DNA from: Thalassoglobus neptunius
GTDB lineage: Bacteria; Planctomycetota; Planctomycetia; Planctomycetales; Planctomycetaceae
NCBI RefSeq assembly: GCF_007859735.1
Contig: NZ_SIHI01000014.1
Location: forward strand, 24,724 to 88,723
Length of the DNA stretch: 64,000 nt
Direction of reading: 5' to 3'
Shown: positions 36,241 to 46,006 of the stretch, piece by piece
How positions within the stretch are numbered: the first letter of the stretch is position 1
Layout: each line of letters begins with the position of its first letter
Translations under genes and position numbers: made by a program
The notes under the pieces: model-generated
Database searches by the model: none
Told to the model about the DNA's origin: nothing
Seen by the model: the letters and a program-made list of their open reading frames with translations, nothing else

Positions 36241-38019
36241 GTGGAACTGGAGTCACCCAAACAACCTCCGAGCTCGCTTTGGGCGTTGACTCAGGGAAAC
36301 CGCTTGCTTTACTCAGCAGCCATTGCCGTCATGGCACTCGGCATGCTGTTTCTATTGCTGGTCCCGTTTGTTCTTCAGCAGACTCTCGATCGCCTTCGCG
36401 ACGGCTCCGCGACTCCCACGGGAACACTGGTTCCGGCAGCCGCATTTCTCGTCACATTAAATCTGCTTCACGGCGGATTTACTTACCTTCGCGGACGCTG
36501 GTCCGCACAAGCGAGCGAAGCAGTCGTTCAACGTCTCCGACGGAGACTCTACGCTCATATTGAAGCTCTTCCCGCCCGATACTACGACACAAACTCAACG
36601 GGCGACATCGTCCAGCGGTGCTCCTCCGACGTCGAAACGGTCCGGGCGTTCATGGCGAATCACATTGTCGAAATCGCCAAGGTCGCGCTGCTCCTTCTGA
36701 TCGGACTCCCCATTCTGTTTTCTCAAGATCTCAAAATGGGGTGGATTTCAATTTCCCTGTTTCCCTTCATCATCGGGTTTGGGTTCTACTACTTCCGTCG
36801 TATCCATGAGATCTATCAGAAAGTCGACGAAGCAGAAGGGGCGCTCACCACCGTTCTTCAGGAGAATCTGACGGGCGTGCGAGTCGTCCGTGCGTTTGGC
36901 CAGCAAGAGGCCGAAATCGAAAAGTTTCGAGGTGCGAACGCCAAGTTTCGCGATCTTGAGATGGACATGTTTCGCACCCTCAGCAGCTACTGGCCGATCT
37001 CGGACTTTCTGATTTTTCTGCAACTCGGAACGGTCTTGGTCTCCGGTGCTTACTTCGCAATGACCGGTGCGATCACCGTTGGAACATGGATTTTCTTCTG
37101 GTGGTTGACTCAAACGATCATCTGGCCGGTCCGACAAATCGGCCGCGTCGTTGCAGATGCTGGTCGCGCCACAGTGGCGATGAAACGCATCAATGAAATT
37201 CTCGGGGAGCCCGAAGAGTCTTCCGAACCGGAACCCGAAGAACCAGTCAGTGGAGAAATTGTCGTTCGAGACCTTTCGTTCTCCTATGTTGCTGGAGAAC
37301 AGGTCCTCAACGACATTTCCTTCTCAATCGCTCCCGGAGAAACCGTAGCGATTGTCGGGCCACCGGGTGCTGGCAAATCGACACTGATGCACTTGCTTGT
37401 TCGCTTGTACGACTACTCTGAGGGTTCCATCACCATTGGCGGCACGGAACTGAACGAAATCAATCGGCACGCTGTCCGAAGTGCATTTGGAGTGGTGATG
37501 CAGGATCCCTTCCTGTATTCGCGGTCCGTGCGCGACAACATGATCATCGGGAAAAGCCACGCTTCGGAGCAGGACATCAAAGAATCCGCATTAGCTGCGG
37601 ACATTCACGGAAACATTTCTGACTTCAAAAACGGCTACCAGACAATCATCGGGGAACGTGGCGTCACACTCTCGGGAGGACAACGGCAACGTCTGGCAAT
37701 CGCCCGAGCACTCTTGAAGCATCCGACCTTTCTGATTCTTGATGACAGCCTCAGCGCTGTCGACACACGAACGGAAACGCAGATTCTCAAATCGCTCCAC
37801 GCACGGCGGGGCCAGCAGACCACCATCCTGATCGCACATCGCCTTTCGACAACACGACTTGCCGATCGGATTTTCGTGATGGATCACGGGCGAATCATTC
37901 AGGAAGGAACGCACTCGGAACTCATCGAAGTTGACGGTCCCTACCAGCGTCTCTGGACCATTCAGGGAGTCGTCGAAGAAGAGATACAGGAAGCACTGGC
38001 GGAGGGATCGGCTCAATGA
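36241..38019 (+). CDS. ABC exporter half-transporter with degenerate ATPase site
   Basis: 592 residues from GTG at 36241, which has AGGA nine bases upstream; the frame extends to a TTG at 36133. The type I exporter membrane domain covers about 1-320 (RLLYSAAIAVMALGMLFLLL as the first span; RYYDTNSTGDIVQRCSSDVE is the coupling region). The ATPase has Walker A GPPGAGKST, signature LSGGQRQRLAIARAL and Walker B LILDDSLSAVD, where Asp replaces the catalytic Glu, and an H-loop LIAHRLSTTR. Its stop overlaps the next gene by ATGA. With that partner it should form a heterodimeric exporter of the TM287/288 or BmrCD type. Confidence 0.92.
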   Translation: MELESPKQPPSSLWALTQGNRLLYSAAIAVMALGMLFLLLVPFVLQQTLDRLRDGSATPTGTLVPAAAFLVTLNLLHGGFTYLRGRWSAQASEAVVQRLRRRLYAHIEALPARYYDTNSTGDIVQRCSSDVETVRAFMANHIVEIAKVALLLLIGLPILFSQDLKMGWISISLFPFIIGFGFYYFRRIHEIYQKVDEAEGALTTVLQENLTGVRVVRAFGQQEAEIEKFRGANAKFRDLEMDMFRTLSSYWPISDFLIFLQLGTVLVSGAYFAMTGAITVGTWIFFWWLTQTIIWPVRQIGRVVADAGRATVAMKRINEILGEPEESSEPEPEEPVSGEIVVRDLSFSYVAGEQVLNDISFSIAPGETVAIVGPPGAGKSTLMHLLVRLYDYSEGSITIGGTELNEINRHAVRSAFGVVMQDPFLYSRSVRDNMIIGKSHASEQDIKESALAADIHGNISDFKNGYQTIIGERGVTLSGGQRQRLAIARALLKHPTFLILDDSLSAVDTRTETQILKSLHARRGQQTTILIAHRLSTTRLADRIFVMDHGRIIQEGTHSELIEVDGPYQRLWTIQGVVEEEIQEALAEGSAQ

Positions 38020-39938
38020 CGTCAGGATGGATCGATGATGATGACCTGAAAGAGAAGAAGCTCGACCTTCGTCTCTGGAAGTCCCTGTTGAAGTATACGC
38101 TTCACTACCGACAAACGAGTCTGCTGTTCCTACTGGTCGCCTTCTCCGCAGCTGGCGCCGATCTCGGTTTTCCGATCATAACAGGTGCATTGATTTCGGA
38201 GATCGATCGCGACATCTCACAGGTTAACATTGCATGGTACGCGGGTGCCTACATGACACTCGCCATCGTGTTAAGCGTCTCGATCTGCGGGTTCATTTTG
38301 TGTGCCGGTCGTATTCGAACCAATGTCAGCCATGACATTCGGCGTGATGCCTTCGAACAACTTCAACGATTGTCGTTCAGTTTTTTCGATAAACGTCCCA
38401 CTGGTTGGCTGATGGCCCGACTCACGTCTGACTGCCAACGGCTTTCTGTGATTTTAGCATGGGGAGTCATGGATCTGATCTGGGGATCAACACTCATGAT
38501 CGGGATCAGTCTCGTCATGCTCTGGTACAACTGGCGCGTCGCAATCGCCGTTCTCGCTGTTGTTCCTGTTCTCTTCGCTGTGAGCATGCTCTTCAAGAAA
38601 TGGATTCTTCGAACTTCACGACTGGTCCGACGAACCAATTCTCGAATCACGGGTGTCTATAACGAAGCAATTATGGGTGTCCGCACCACGAAAACATTCG
38701 TTCGGGAGGAAGACAACCTTAAGGACTTCGATCGACTGACGTCGGAAATGTATGAACACTCGGTCCGAAACGCGGTCCTTTCCGCCGTTTATCTTCCGAT
38801 CGTTCTCTCATTGGGAAGTGTGGCGATCGCATCCGCACTTGTGATGGGTGGTAATCAAGTCCTTGCATCGACATTGGCCATCGGTGAGATGGTGATGTTT
38901 ATGTATTACGCTCAAATGTTCTTCACTCCCGCGCAGGAAATTTCTGCATGGTTTGCCGAGCTGCAAATGGCACAAGCATCCGCCGAGCGGGTATTGAGCC
39001 TGATCGAATCGGTCCCGGACATTCAGGACTCGGATGAGGTCAAACAACGCCTGCAAACACTGGGACACGACGGACACCCGGATCGTCTCGGAGTGATCGA
39101 GTTTCGCGACGTTGGTTTTCGCTACGGCGATGGTCCGCAGATCATTCAACGGTTCAACCTCACCGTTCAACCGGGAGAAACGATCGCACTTGTCGGAGCC
39201 ACTGGCGGTGGCAAGTCAACGGTGGTCAATCTTTTGTGCCGATTCTACGAACCGACATCTGGCGAGATTCTGATCGACGGAGTCGACTATCGACAACGAA
39301 GCCTCAGTTGGCTTCAATCGAACCTCGGAATCGTGCTGCAGCAACCTCATCTGTTCAGCGGCACAATTGCCGACAACATCCGCTATGGGCGTCCAGAATC
39401 GACAGAAGAAGAAGTGATCGAGGCAGCGACTCTGGCCGGGGCTCATTCTTTTATTTCCGAAATGAATTCCGGTTACGACTCACAAGTCGGTGAAGGAGGC
39501 ACACAACTGAGCCTCGGACAGCGACAACTGATATCCTTTGCAAGAGCTGTTCTTAAACGTCCACGACTTCTCGTTATGGATGAAGCGACGTCATCAATTG
39601 ACACTGAAACGGAGAAAGTGATTCAGGAATCGTTGGCCAGAATCCTGCAAAACCGTACAAGTTTTGTCATCGCTCACCGCTTATCCACAATCCGATCCGC
39701 CGACCGAATTCTTGTCATCTCACAAGGAGAGATTCTGGAACAGGGTTCGCACGCAGAGTTATTAAAGCTCCGCGGAGACTATTACAAACTATATACGGAT
39801 CAGTCGATTCGCGACATTGATCGAATTGACTCCATTTCTCTCAGCGACGACGACTCCGCCGATGAGCTCAACAGCCCGTCGCCTCGCACAGAAAAGGATC
39901 ATGCTTCGTTGTCGCCGACAGTGCGGGAACGAAAGTAA
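38016..39938 (+). CDS. ABC exporter half-transporter with catalytic ATPase site
   Basis: 640 residues, overlapping the previous gene by four bases. Six spans cover about 30-320 (SFSFFDKRPTGWLMARLTSD is the coupling segment). The ATPase has Walker A GATGGGKST, Walker B LVMDEATSSID with the normal catalytic Glu, and H-loop VIAHRLSTIRSAD, but its signature reads LSLGQ rather than LSGGQ. The last 50 residues are Ser/Asp-rich. The paired changes (Asp in the partner's Walker B, LSLGQ here) fall in the same composite site, so one ATP site hydrolyses and the other binds. The substrate could be a lipid or a drug. Confidence 0.92.
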   Translation: MTSGWIDDDDLKEKKLDLRLWKSLLKYTLHYRQTSLLFLLVAFSAAGADLGFPIITGALISEIDRDISQVNIAWYAGAYMTLAIVLSVSICGFILCAGRIRTNVSHDIRRDAFEQLQRLSFSFFDKRPTGWLMARLTSDCQRLSVILAWGVMDLIWGSTLMIGISLVMLWYNWRVAIAVLAVVPVLFAVSMLFKKWILRTSRLVRRTNSRITGVYNEAIMGVRTTKTFVREEDNLKDFDRLTSEMYEHSVRNAVLSAVYLPIVLSLGSVAIASALVMGGNQVLASTLAIGEMVMFMYYAQMFFTPAQEISAWFAELQMAQASAERVLSLIESVPDIQDSDEVKQRLQTLGHDGHPDRLGVIEFRDVGFRYGDGPQIIQRFNLTVQPGETIALVGATGGGKSTVVNLLCRFYEPTSGEILIDGVDYRQRSLSWLQSNLGIVLQQPHLFSGTIADNIRYGRPESTEEEVIEAATLAGAHSFISEMNSGYDSQVGEGGTQLSLGQRQLISFARAVLKRPRLLVMDEATSSIDTETEKVIQESLARILQNRTSFVIAHRLSTIRSADRILVISQGEILEQGSHAELLKLRGDYYKLYTDQSIRDIDRIDSISLSDDDSADELNSPSPRTEKDHASLSPTVRERK

Positions 39939-40141
39939 CGTTCGTCGCGAAGCGTCACTCTCCTCTGGCATTTCTTTTCTAAGATTACTGAACGTGAAAA
40001 GTTGAAAGAGTTGTCTGTCTGTCGTTGGAGATGATTGCATTCTTTATCGCTCTCTGTAGACTGAATAGAAGAACTTTCGCACTTCCAATCTTGTCCACTC
40101 AGGCTCAACACAAAATCAAACTCTCAACAATTCCGTATATG

Positions 40142-40179
40142 CTCCGAAAACAGCCGACAATGTCGCAACATTTTCGGAG
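40142..40179 (+). repeat. Potential stem-loop upstream of the DUF4440-type gene
   Basis: Outer 9-base arms CTCCGAAAA (40142-40150) and TTTTCGGAG (40171-40179) enclose a small CGACA-A-TGTCG palindrome. It lies 50 bases upstream of the ATG at 40229 and may act as a leader structure. There is no T-run. Confidence 0.4.
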
Positions 40180-40228
40180 TGATCGATCCTCAGAGAATTG
40201 CTTTTGTGTCTCTAGAAGAGTTTATCCA

Positions 40229-41230
40229 ATGATCCGATATGGGTTTCCGATCTGGTTCCGTGTATTCAGTATTGGACTTTCTCTCCTGATTCTCGGGAGC
40301 AGCCCTCAAGCTTTCGCTCAAGACGACGACGCATCTCCGGCAGCCGCAACCGAAGAGGCAGCTTTCGAAGTCCCGGAAGAGGAAAAGCCCTTCTGGGAGA
40401 GCGCACAGGCGTTCGTCGACGCCTACTCCGCGAGAGATGCTGAAGCCATTGGGAATCTGTTCACAGAGGACGCAGAGTTTTTCGACGAACTCGGCGTCAG
40501 CACCACTGGCAGAGACAACATTGTCGCACGCTATCAGTACGCCTTCGAGTCATCCCCGGAAGCGATGATTGAATCAATTCACATCGTGGGAGTCCGGCAT
40601 CTCAGCGACAAGATGGCCCTCGAAAAAGGAACTGTGGTTGCATCAGCTTCAGCCGACAGTCCCCGCTTTATGGCACACTACCATGCCATCCACAAACTTG
40701 GTGAGGATGGAACCTGGCGAATTCATATCCTGCGGAACTCCCCACGAGAAGACCTCGGTCGAGGCGAACAACTCGCTCAACTCTCGTGGATGCTCGGCGA
40801 CTGGATCAACGAAGATCCGGAAACAACAGTTCACACTACTTGCGAATGGTCCGAAGACGGCAATTTCCTTCTGCGGCGTTTCAATGTCATGACTCGCAAT
40901 GGCCTGCAGATGAATGGAGTCCAACGTACCGGTTGGGACCCGATTCACAAGAAGCTGCGGACTTGGACCTTTGATTCCGAAGGCGGATTCTTTACCGGTT
41001 TCTGGACGAAATCCGACGCAGGATGGATTCTGACATCCGCTGGAGTCACGGCATCTGGAGAGACCGTCACTTCAACCGCAACGTACCAGATCATCGATTC
41101 CGAAATGGTGGTCTGGCAATACAACAACCTCATCATCGGCGACGCAGTCCACGGAGCGGGAGAACCCGTCACGATGGTGCGAAGTGCCCCCTCACCAAGC
41201 CTTGAAGAAGATTCCACTGGCGAGGAATAA
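40229..41230 (+). CDS. Exported DUF4440/SnoaL-like protein
   Basis: 333 residues from the ATG at 40229, with AGAAGAG upstream; the frame extends much further but without family features. A signal peptide ends near SPQAFAQ-DD (about 29). Residues 48-180 have the SnoaL/DUF4440 pattern: AQAFVDAYSARDAEAIGNLF, then FTEDAEFFDELGVSTTGRDN. A second half (about 190-310) repeats a lipocalin-like layout with LGDWINEDPETTV and GFWTKSDAGWILTSAG. Planctomycetes carry many of these; the function is not known. A hairpin lies in its leader. Confidence 0.75.
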   Translation: MIRYGFPIWFRVFSIGLSLLILGSSPQAFAQDDDASPAAATEEAAFEVPEEEKPFWESAQAFVDAYSARDAEAIGNLFTEDAEFFDELGVSTTGRDNIVARYQYAFESSPEAMIESIHIVGVRHLSDKMALEKGTVVASASADSPRFMAHYHAIHKLGEDGTWRIHILRNSPREDLGRGEQLAQLSWMLGDWINEDPETTVHTTCEWSEDGNFLLRRFNVMTRNGLQMNGVQRTGWDPIHKKLRTWTFDSEGGFFTGFWTKSDAGWILTSAGVTASGETVTSTATYQIIDSEMVVWQYNNLIIGDAVHGAGEPVTMVRSAPSPSLEEDSTGEE

Positions 41231-41366
41231 CACAACGCATTCGGCTTCAATCGTTACTTGAAGATCGATGTCATCATTGCTGAACTGAAGAGCCCGAATC
41301 ACTGAGCAGCGAAACCCAAACATTTCGCTCCATTTGAAACATATCCGTCACGACAACGAGTTCACT

Positions 41367-43475
41367 ATGAAGCCTTTATCAGTTGCGAAGATCCTGTTTG
41401 CTGCTCTGCTGGTCTTCACCCTTGGCATTCCTTCCCAAAGCCTCGAAGCTCGAGGATTCGGCGGTGGAGGTGGCGGTCGAGGGATCGGAGGCGGCGGTGG
41501 AGGCCGCAGTTTCGGAGGGGGTGGCGGACGCAGCATTGGTGGAGGGGGGGGAAGAAGCATCGGAGGAGGTGGGGGAATCAGCAGGCCTTCGGCACCTTCG
41601 ATGAGCAGACCATCAAGACCGTCGACTCCATCGTTCAGTCGACCATCGACACCTTCTCGACCGACCTCGCGACCTTCGATTCCATCGTCGCGACCATCTG
41701 TTCCCTCGCGACCATCAACACGTCCGTCGGTTCCATCAACCCGACCCGGACTTCAGCCTGGAAACAGTCCAAACACTCGACCTGGAAACTTGCCGAGTAT
41801 TCAACCCGGCAATCGACCAAGTATTCAGCCGGGAAATCGCCCCAGCACGTTGCCGAGCACACGTCCGGGACTCGACACCGGCCGACCGCTTCCTTCGCGT
41901 CCATCTCAAAGACCTTCTCAGCGTCCTTCCCTGCCTGGCCTTGGAGGTGACCGACCTGGAATCGGCGATCGGCCCGGAATCGGCGATCGGCCCGGAACTG
42001 GTGATCGACCCGGAACTGGCGATCGACCCGGAACTGGCGATCGACCCGGAACTGGCGATCGACCCGGAACTGGCGATCGACCCGGCATCGGTGACAGGCC
42101 CGGAGCTGGTGATCGACCTGGCATCGGAGACCGTCCCGGAAACGGCGATCGTCCTGGTATCGGTGACAGACCCGGGATTGGGGATCGACCTGGAAATGGT
42201 GATCGACCTGGAAACCGACCGGATCGTCCGTCGCAGCTTCCAAGCTTCGATGACCGACGAGACAATCTGCAAGATCGCCTCGACAATCGCAACGATCGTC
42301 TCTCAAACCGAGGAGATCGCTGGGATGATCGGCAAGACCGTTGGAACGATCGAAACGATCGCTGGGATGACTGGCACGATCGACACTATCACCATCATGA
42401 CCACTGGCACAACGGCCACTGGCACGGCCCATGGTATCCAGGCAGCCGTTGGAATTACTGGTGGGACAACTATCCCGTCTTGTCAGCCTTTGGGATCACG
42501 ACCTGGGCAGTGAATCGAGTCGGTTGGGCCTTTGGTTATTACGACTATTACAACCCTTATGCAGCACCGACTTACGTTGACAACAGCACAATGGTTTACA
42601 ACTACAGTGAACCACTCATCATGACTCCCGATGAGACAACGCTTTCGGCGGATCCGCAAAGCGATCTCACCGAGACACCAATTCCGGAAGAAGTTCTGAG
42701 CAACTTCGATCAGGCCCGTGTCGACTTCTACAACGAAGATTATGAAGCAGCATTGAAATCGACAGATGCTGCCCTGAAAGAACTGCCGAATGATGCGGTG
42801 ATTCATGAATTCCGTGCGTTGGTTTCCTTCGCACTCGGAAACTACAACGAAGCGGCCGCCACACTTTATGCGGTTCTGAGTGTTGGCCCCGGTTGGGACT
42901 GGACGACGATGAGCGGTCTCTATCCAAGCGTGGATGTCTACACGACTCAGCTTCGCGCTTTGGAAAGCTACATCCGTTCAAATCCAGATGATCAACCAGC
43001 CCGATTCGTCCTGGCGTACCACTACGTAACCGCCGGACACGACGAAGCGGCGATTCGCCAATTGAAAGAACTCGTCGAAGCAAATCCTCAAGATCAGGTT
43101 TCACGCGAAATGCTTGAACGACTCGATCCAGAAGCCGAAATTCCGGACGCCGCAAAACAGGTTGAACCTCCAAAACTAACACAGCCTGTTTCAGAAGACC
43201 AGTTGGTCGGATCGTGGACAGCCAAACGCGGCGATTCGACTTTCGAGATGACACTCGGAGCGGACCGCGAATTCAGTTGGTCGTACTCGCAGTCCGGTGG
43301 AGAGGCTCAGAAAGTCACCGGAGTCTGGGGAATCGACGATGACGGAGTTCTCGCTATGGAAATGAATGACGAAGGAACAATGCTTGCCCAAGTCATCGTG
43401 AAGGGGAATTCAATGGACTTCTACATGCTTGGAGACACTCAGGGACAGGACCCACTGAAGTTTGAGAAGAAGTAG
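41367..43475 (+). CDS. Exported Gly/Pro-rich repeat protein with TPR domain
   Basis: 702 residues. A signal peptide (VAKILFAALLVFTLGIPSQS) leads to glycine-rich repeats (FGGGGGGRGIGGGGGG and similar, about 30-75), then a Ser/Arg/Pro tract with RPS motifs and RPGN repeats (about 75-190), then 15 tandem GDRPG hexamers (41946-42212), then an Asp/Arg region (NLQDRLDNRNDRLSN) and His/Trp-rich HYHHHDHWHNGHWHGPWYPG near 350-369. The rest contains TPR-like helices at about 430-590 and a small C-terminal beta domain. This layout suggests a surface or matrix protein; His clusters may bind metal. Nothing similar in function is known to me. Confidence 0.75.
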   Translation: MKPLSVAKILFAALLVFTLGIPSQSLEARGFGGGGGGRGIGGGGGGRSFGGGGGRSIGGGGGRSIGGGGGISRPSAPSMSRPSRPSTPSFSRPSTPSRPTSRPSIPSSRPSVPSRPSTRPSVPSTRPGLQPGNSPNTRPGNLPSIQPGNRPSIQPGNRPSTLPSTRPGLDTGRPLPSRPSQRPSQRPSLPGLGGDRPGIGDRPGIGDRPGTGDRPGTGDRPGTGDRPGTGDRPGTGDRPGIGDRPGAGDRPGIGDRPGNGDRPGIGDRPGIGDRPGNGDRPGNRPDRPSQLPSFDDRRDNLQDRLDNRNDRLSNRGDRWDDRQDRWNDRNDRWDDWHDRHYHHHDHWHNGHWHGPWYPGSRWNYWWDNYPVLSAFGITTWAVNRVGWAFGYYDYYNPYAAPTYVDNSTMVYNYSEPLIMTPDETTLSADPQSDLTETPIPEEVLSNFDQARVDFYNEDYEAALKSTDAALKELPNDAVIHEFRALVSFALGNYNEAAATLYAVLSVGPGWDWTTMSGLYPSVDVYTTQLRALESYIRSNPDDQPARFVLAYHYVTAGHDEAAIRQLKELVEANPQDQVSREMLERLDPEAEIPDAAKQVEPPKLTQPVSEDQLVGSWTAKRGDSTFEMTLGADREFSWSYSQSGGEAQKVTGVWGIDDDGVLAMEMNDEGTMLAQVIVKGNSMDFYMLGDTQGQDPLKFEKK
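41946..42212 (+). repeat. Tandem 18-base repeat coding for GDRPG hexamers
   Basis: Fifteen consecutive units of 18 bases encode GDRPG plus one variable residue (I, T, A or N). Five units have T in succession and are nearly identical in sequence, suggesting recent expansion by slippage or unequal exchange. The period is a multiple of three, so copy changes keep the reading frame. Confidence 0.95.
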
Positions 43476-43898
43476 GAACAGAACACAGCACCGATCTCTG
43501 ACTGGAAACTCGGACGTTGATAACGAATGAGTCAGTCAGAGCGGGTGTTCTCATCCTCAATCGTTCGTAAACATGATTGCCGCGACATGCTGAAATTTCC
43601 TCAGCATGTCGCGGCATCGTGTATGTGCACTCGGAAAGTTCGAACCGAAGAGTCATTCCACAAAACAAAAGGCAAACTGTGGCATAAAGAGATTCGGGCA
43701 ACATTAAAATTTTGACAGAATGCGACCTATTGTCCTTGGCATTTTCAGGGGACCAGCAGGATCAGTGAAGGAATTGGAAACACAAGACTCTTCGAAATCG
43801 TCTTTGCGAATTCGCACGAGCAATCAGGACGAATATGACACCAATCGGTCCAAGCGAGTGCAAAGGCAAGAACAACTTGCACCAGAAGAGGTAGACCA
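43476..43898. other. Intergenic with a long perfect hairpin
   Basis: 423 bases without a gene. It holds the hairpin at 43578-43616 and, closer to the phosphatase gene, a TTGACA hexamer at 43712-43717 without a convincing -10 partner. Confidence 0.4.
43578..43616. repeat. Perfect 16-bp inverted repeat
   Basis: TGCCGCGACATGCTGA (43578-43593) and its exact complement (43601-43616) flank a 7-base AATTTCC loop. No T-run follows on either strand, so it is not a textbook terminator, but its position 100 bases after the GDRPG-repeat gene would suit transcript-end protection. The core GCGACA/TGTCGC recurs at 5909 and 58687. Confidence 0.75.
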
Positions 43899-44864
43899 GT
43901 GGAATCTTCAGCGGGCGAAAATTGGGAAGAGCGGTATCTGAATGAATTTCGGAAGAAGTTCTTCGCACCGGATCGATCTGAGCTCAAGCTCACTTACGGA
44001 GCGCGGACGGATGTGGGGCGGGTTCGGAAGCGAAACGAAGATCACTTCGCAGTCATCCGCAACGGTCGCACTCAACAGATCATGCTGTCGAATCTCGACC
44101 CAAGTCTTCAGGTGTATCCAGAGCAAGTCACCTACGGACTCGTCGTCGCGGATGGTGTCGGTGGAGGCCGACGAGGAGACTATGCCAGTCAGCTTGTTCT
44201 GAAGACCATGCTGGAACTCTCAGGACGGGCGACGAGTTGGGTCATGCGTCTGACGGATTTCGAAGCTCAGGAGGTCCGTGAACGTGTCGATTCTTACGCG
44301 ACCGAAATTCAGAACACGTTTCGCAAACTGATGAATGACGATCCCGAGCTGAGTGGAATGGGAACGACCTGGACTTCGGCCCACGTCCTCGGCAACGACC
44401 TTCTGACGGTTCACGTCGGTGACTCGCGAGCGTATCTCGGCAGCGATGGAGGATTCACTCAACTCACCCGCGACCACACACTCGGACAGGAACTGGTCGA
44501 CCATGGGCTTCCTGAGTCAGAGGCGAAGCGCTTTCGCCATATGCTGACGAACAGTTTCGGAGGCACCAGCGAGAAAGTTCGGGCAGAGATCGCTCACCTG
44601 GAAGTTCATTCAGGTGACCGGTTAATTCTCTGCACTGACGGTCTCAGCGACATGCTCTCTGAGGAGACGATGCAGCAAGTTCTCACTGAAGAAGAGGATC
44701 CACAGGCGGCAGCGGATCGGCTTGTGGATCTGGCACTTGCTGCCGGCGGCCGTGATAACGTGACAACGATCGTGGCGCATTTTCTCGGGGATGATGAGAT
44801 CTCCAAAGAGGCAGCTGCTCGCCTCGCCGAAACCGATCCCGACTTCGATGCTCTGGTTGACTGA
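43899..44864 (+). CDS. PP2C-type serine/threonine phosphatase
   Basis: 321 residues, GTG start with AGAGG eight bases upstream. The PPM metal-binding motifs appear in order: RTDVGRVRKRNEDHF (about 36-50), VVADGVGGGRRGDYAS, GMGTTWTSAHVLGN, VHVGDSRAYL, LILCTDGLSDML and GGRDNVTTIVAHF. It dephosphorylates Ser/Thr on proteins in the cytoplasm, usually opposing Hanks-type kinases; no kinase is adjacent. A roughly 30-residue insertion between the second and third motifs (LELSGRATSWVMRLTDFEAQ) is somewhat larger than in minimal PP2C enzymes. Confidence 0.92.
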   Translation: MESSAGENWEERYLNEFRKKFFAPDRSELKLTYGARTDVGRVRKRNEDHFAVIRNGRTQQIMLSNLDPSLQVYPEQVTYGLVVADGVGGGRRGDYASQLVLKTMLELSGRATSWVMRLTDFEAQEVRERVDSYATEIQNTFRKLMNDDPELSGMGTTWTSAHVLGNDLLTVHVGDSRAYLGSDGGFTQLTRDHTLGQELVDHGLPESEAKRFRHMLTNSFGGTSEKVRAEIAHLEVHSGDRLILCTDGLSDMLSEETMQQVLTEEEDPQAAADRLVDLALAAGGRDNVTTIVAHFLGDDEISKEAAARLAETDPDFDALVD

Positions 44865-45049
44865 GAAACGTTTATTCGAAATATCCTTTCCCGGCGTCGG
44901 TGCGACGCGATTGGCAGTCGAACGTCTCACAGTTCTCAAACGAATCACATCGGAAAACTTGCATACACCATTGACGCCTGTTCGACAGAAAACGACGATG
45001 TGCGCAAGTTTGAACCCTTACGAAAAGCTGTCTGTTTTCGGAAAGAAAC

Positions 45050-45787
45050 ATGATAAGAACACTGATTGCTTGCACTGCATTGATCGCCTTTTCTGCAGGA
45101 ATGATGTCCGTCCAAGTCGACGCCGCTGAACCTTCAGCAGGCGAATGGAAGACCATCTTCAACGGAAAGGATCTCACCGGCTGGAATGGAGATTCTCGCT
45201 TGTGGTCGGTCCGCGATGGTGTCATTCACGGAGAAACAACACCGGATAAAACAGCAAACGGCAACACTTTCCTCATCTGGGAAGAGGAACCCGTCTCCGA
45301 TTTTGAGTTGTCGCTGGCGTTTCGTTGTTCAGCGACCAACAACTCCGGAATTCAATACCGATCGCGACACATCGATGCAGACAACGCACGCAATGACTGG
45401 GTTGTTCGCGGCTATCAACATGAGATCCGCAATGAAAACGAACTCCCCAGCGTCGCGGGTTTCATTTATGACGAAGGGGGAAAACGAGGCCGGATGTGTC
45501 TGGTTGGAGAGAAAGCGGTTTGGACCGCTGATGGAAAAGAGTTGGTCGAGACTTTTTTGACCGCAGATGAGTACAAAAAACTCTTCAATCTCGATGACTG
45601 GAACGAAGTTCGAATCGTTGCCAAAGGCAATCGTCTGCAACACTACCTCAATGGAACGTTAATTCTCGACTGTACCGACAAGCATCCGGAATTCGCGAGA
45701 ACCGACGGTGTGCTGGCTCTTCAACTTCATGCTGGGAAGCCAATGTGGGTCGAGTTCAAGGATTTGAAGATCCGCCCGGCAAAGTAG
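45050..45787 (+). CDS. Exported DUF1080 (3-keto-disaccharide hydrolase-type) protein
   Basis: 245 residues with a signal peptide ending at VDAAEP (about 26). WKTIFNGKDLTGWNG (about 33-47), LWSVRDGVIHGET and NNSGIQYRSRH are hallmarks of DUF1080, a concanavalin-like beta-sandwich family that is expanded in planctomycetes and includes 3-keto-glycoside hydrolases. It should act in the periplasm on sugars. No oxidoreductase or transporter partner is adjacent. Confidence 0.9.
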   Translation: MIRTLIACTALIAFSAGMMSVQVDAAEPSAGEWKTIFNGKDLTGWNGDSRLWSVRDGVIHGETTPDKTANGNTFLIWEEEPVSDFELSLAFRCSATNNSGIQYRSRHIDADNARNDWVVRGYQHEIRNENELPSVAGFIYDEGGKRGRMCLVGEKAVWTADGKELVETFLTADEYKKLFNLDDWNEVRIVAKGNRLQHYLNGTLILDCTDKHPEFARTDGVLALQLHAGKPMWVEFKDLKIRPAK

Positions 45788-46006
45788 AAGATCATCCTGG
45801 GTTGAGTCATCTCGTCCCCAGAACGTAACCGGAGGTCGTGTTTCCTGTCGAAACGCGGCCTCAACTCGTTCAATAGGCAATTCATCAAACGCAATGCTTG
45901 GAAAACCGATCATTCCCGATTGATCGTGTTTTTCGTCAGTCGATCTTTCAGTTGACTCTTCACGCGTCTGAAGTCGTTTGTTCCGATACTCAACTCGAAA
46001 GAGAAT

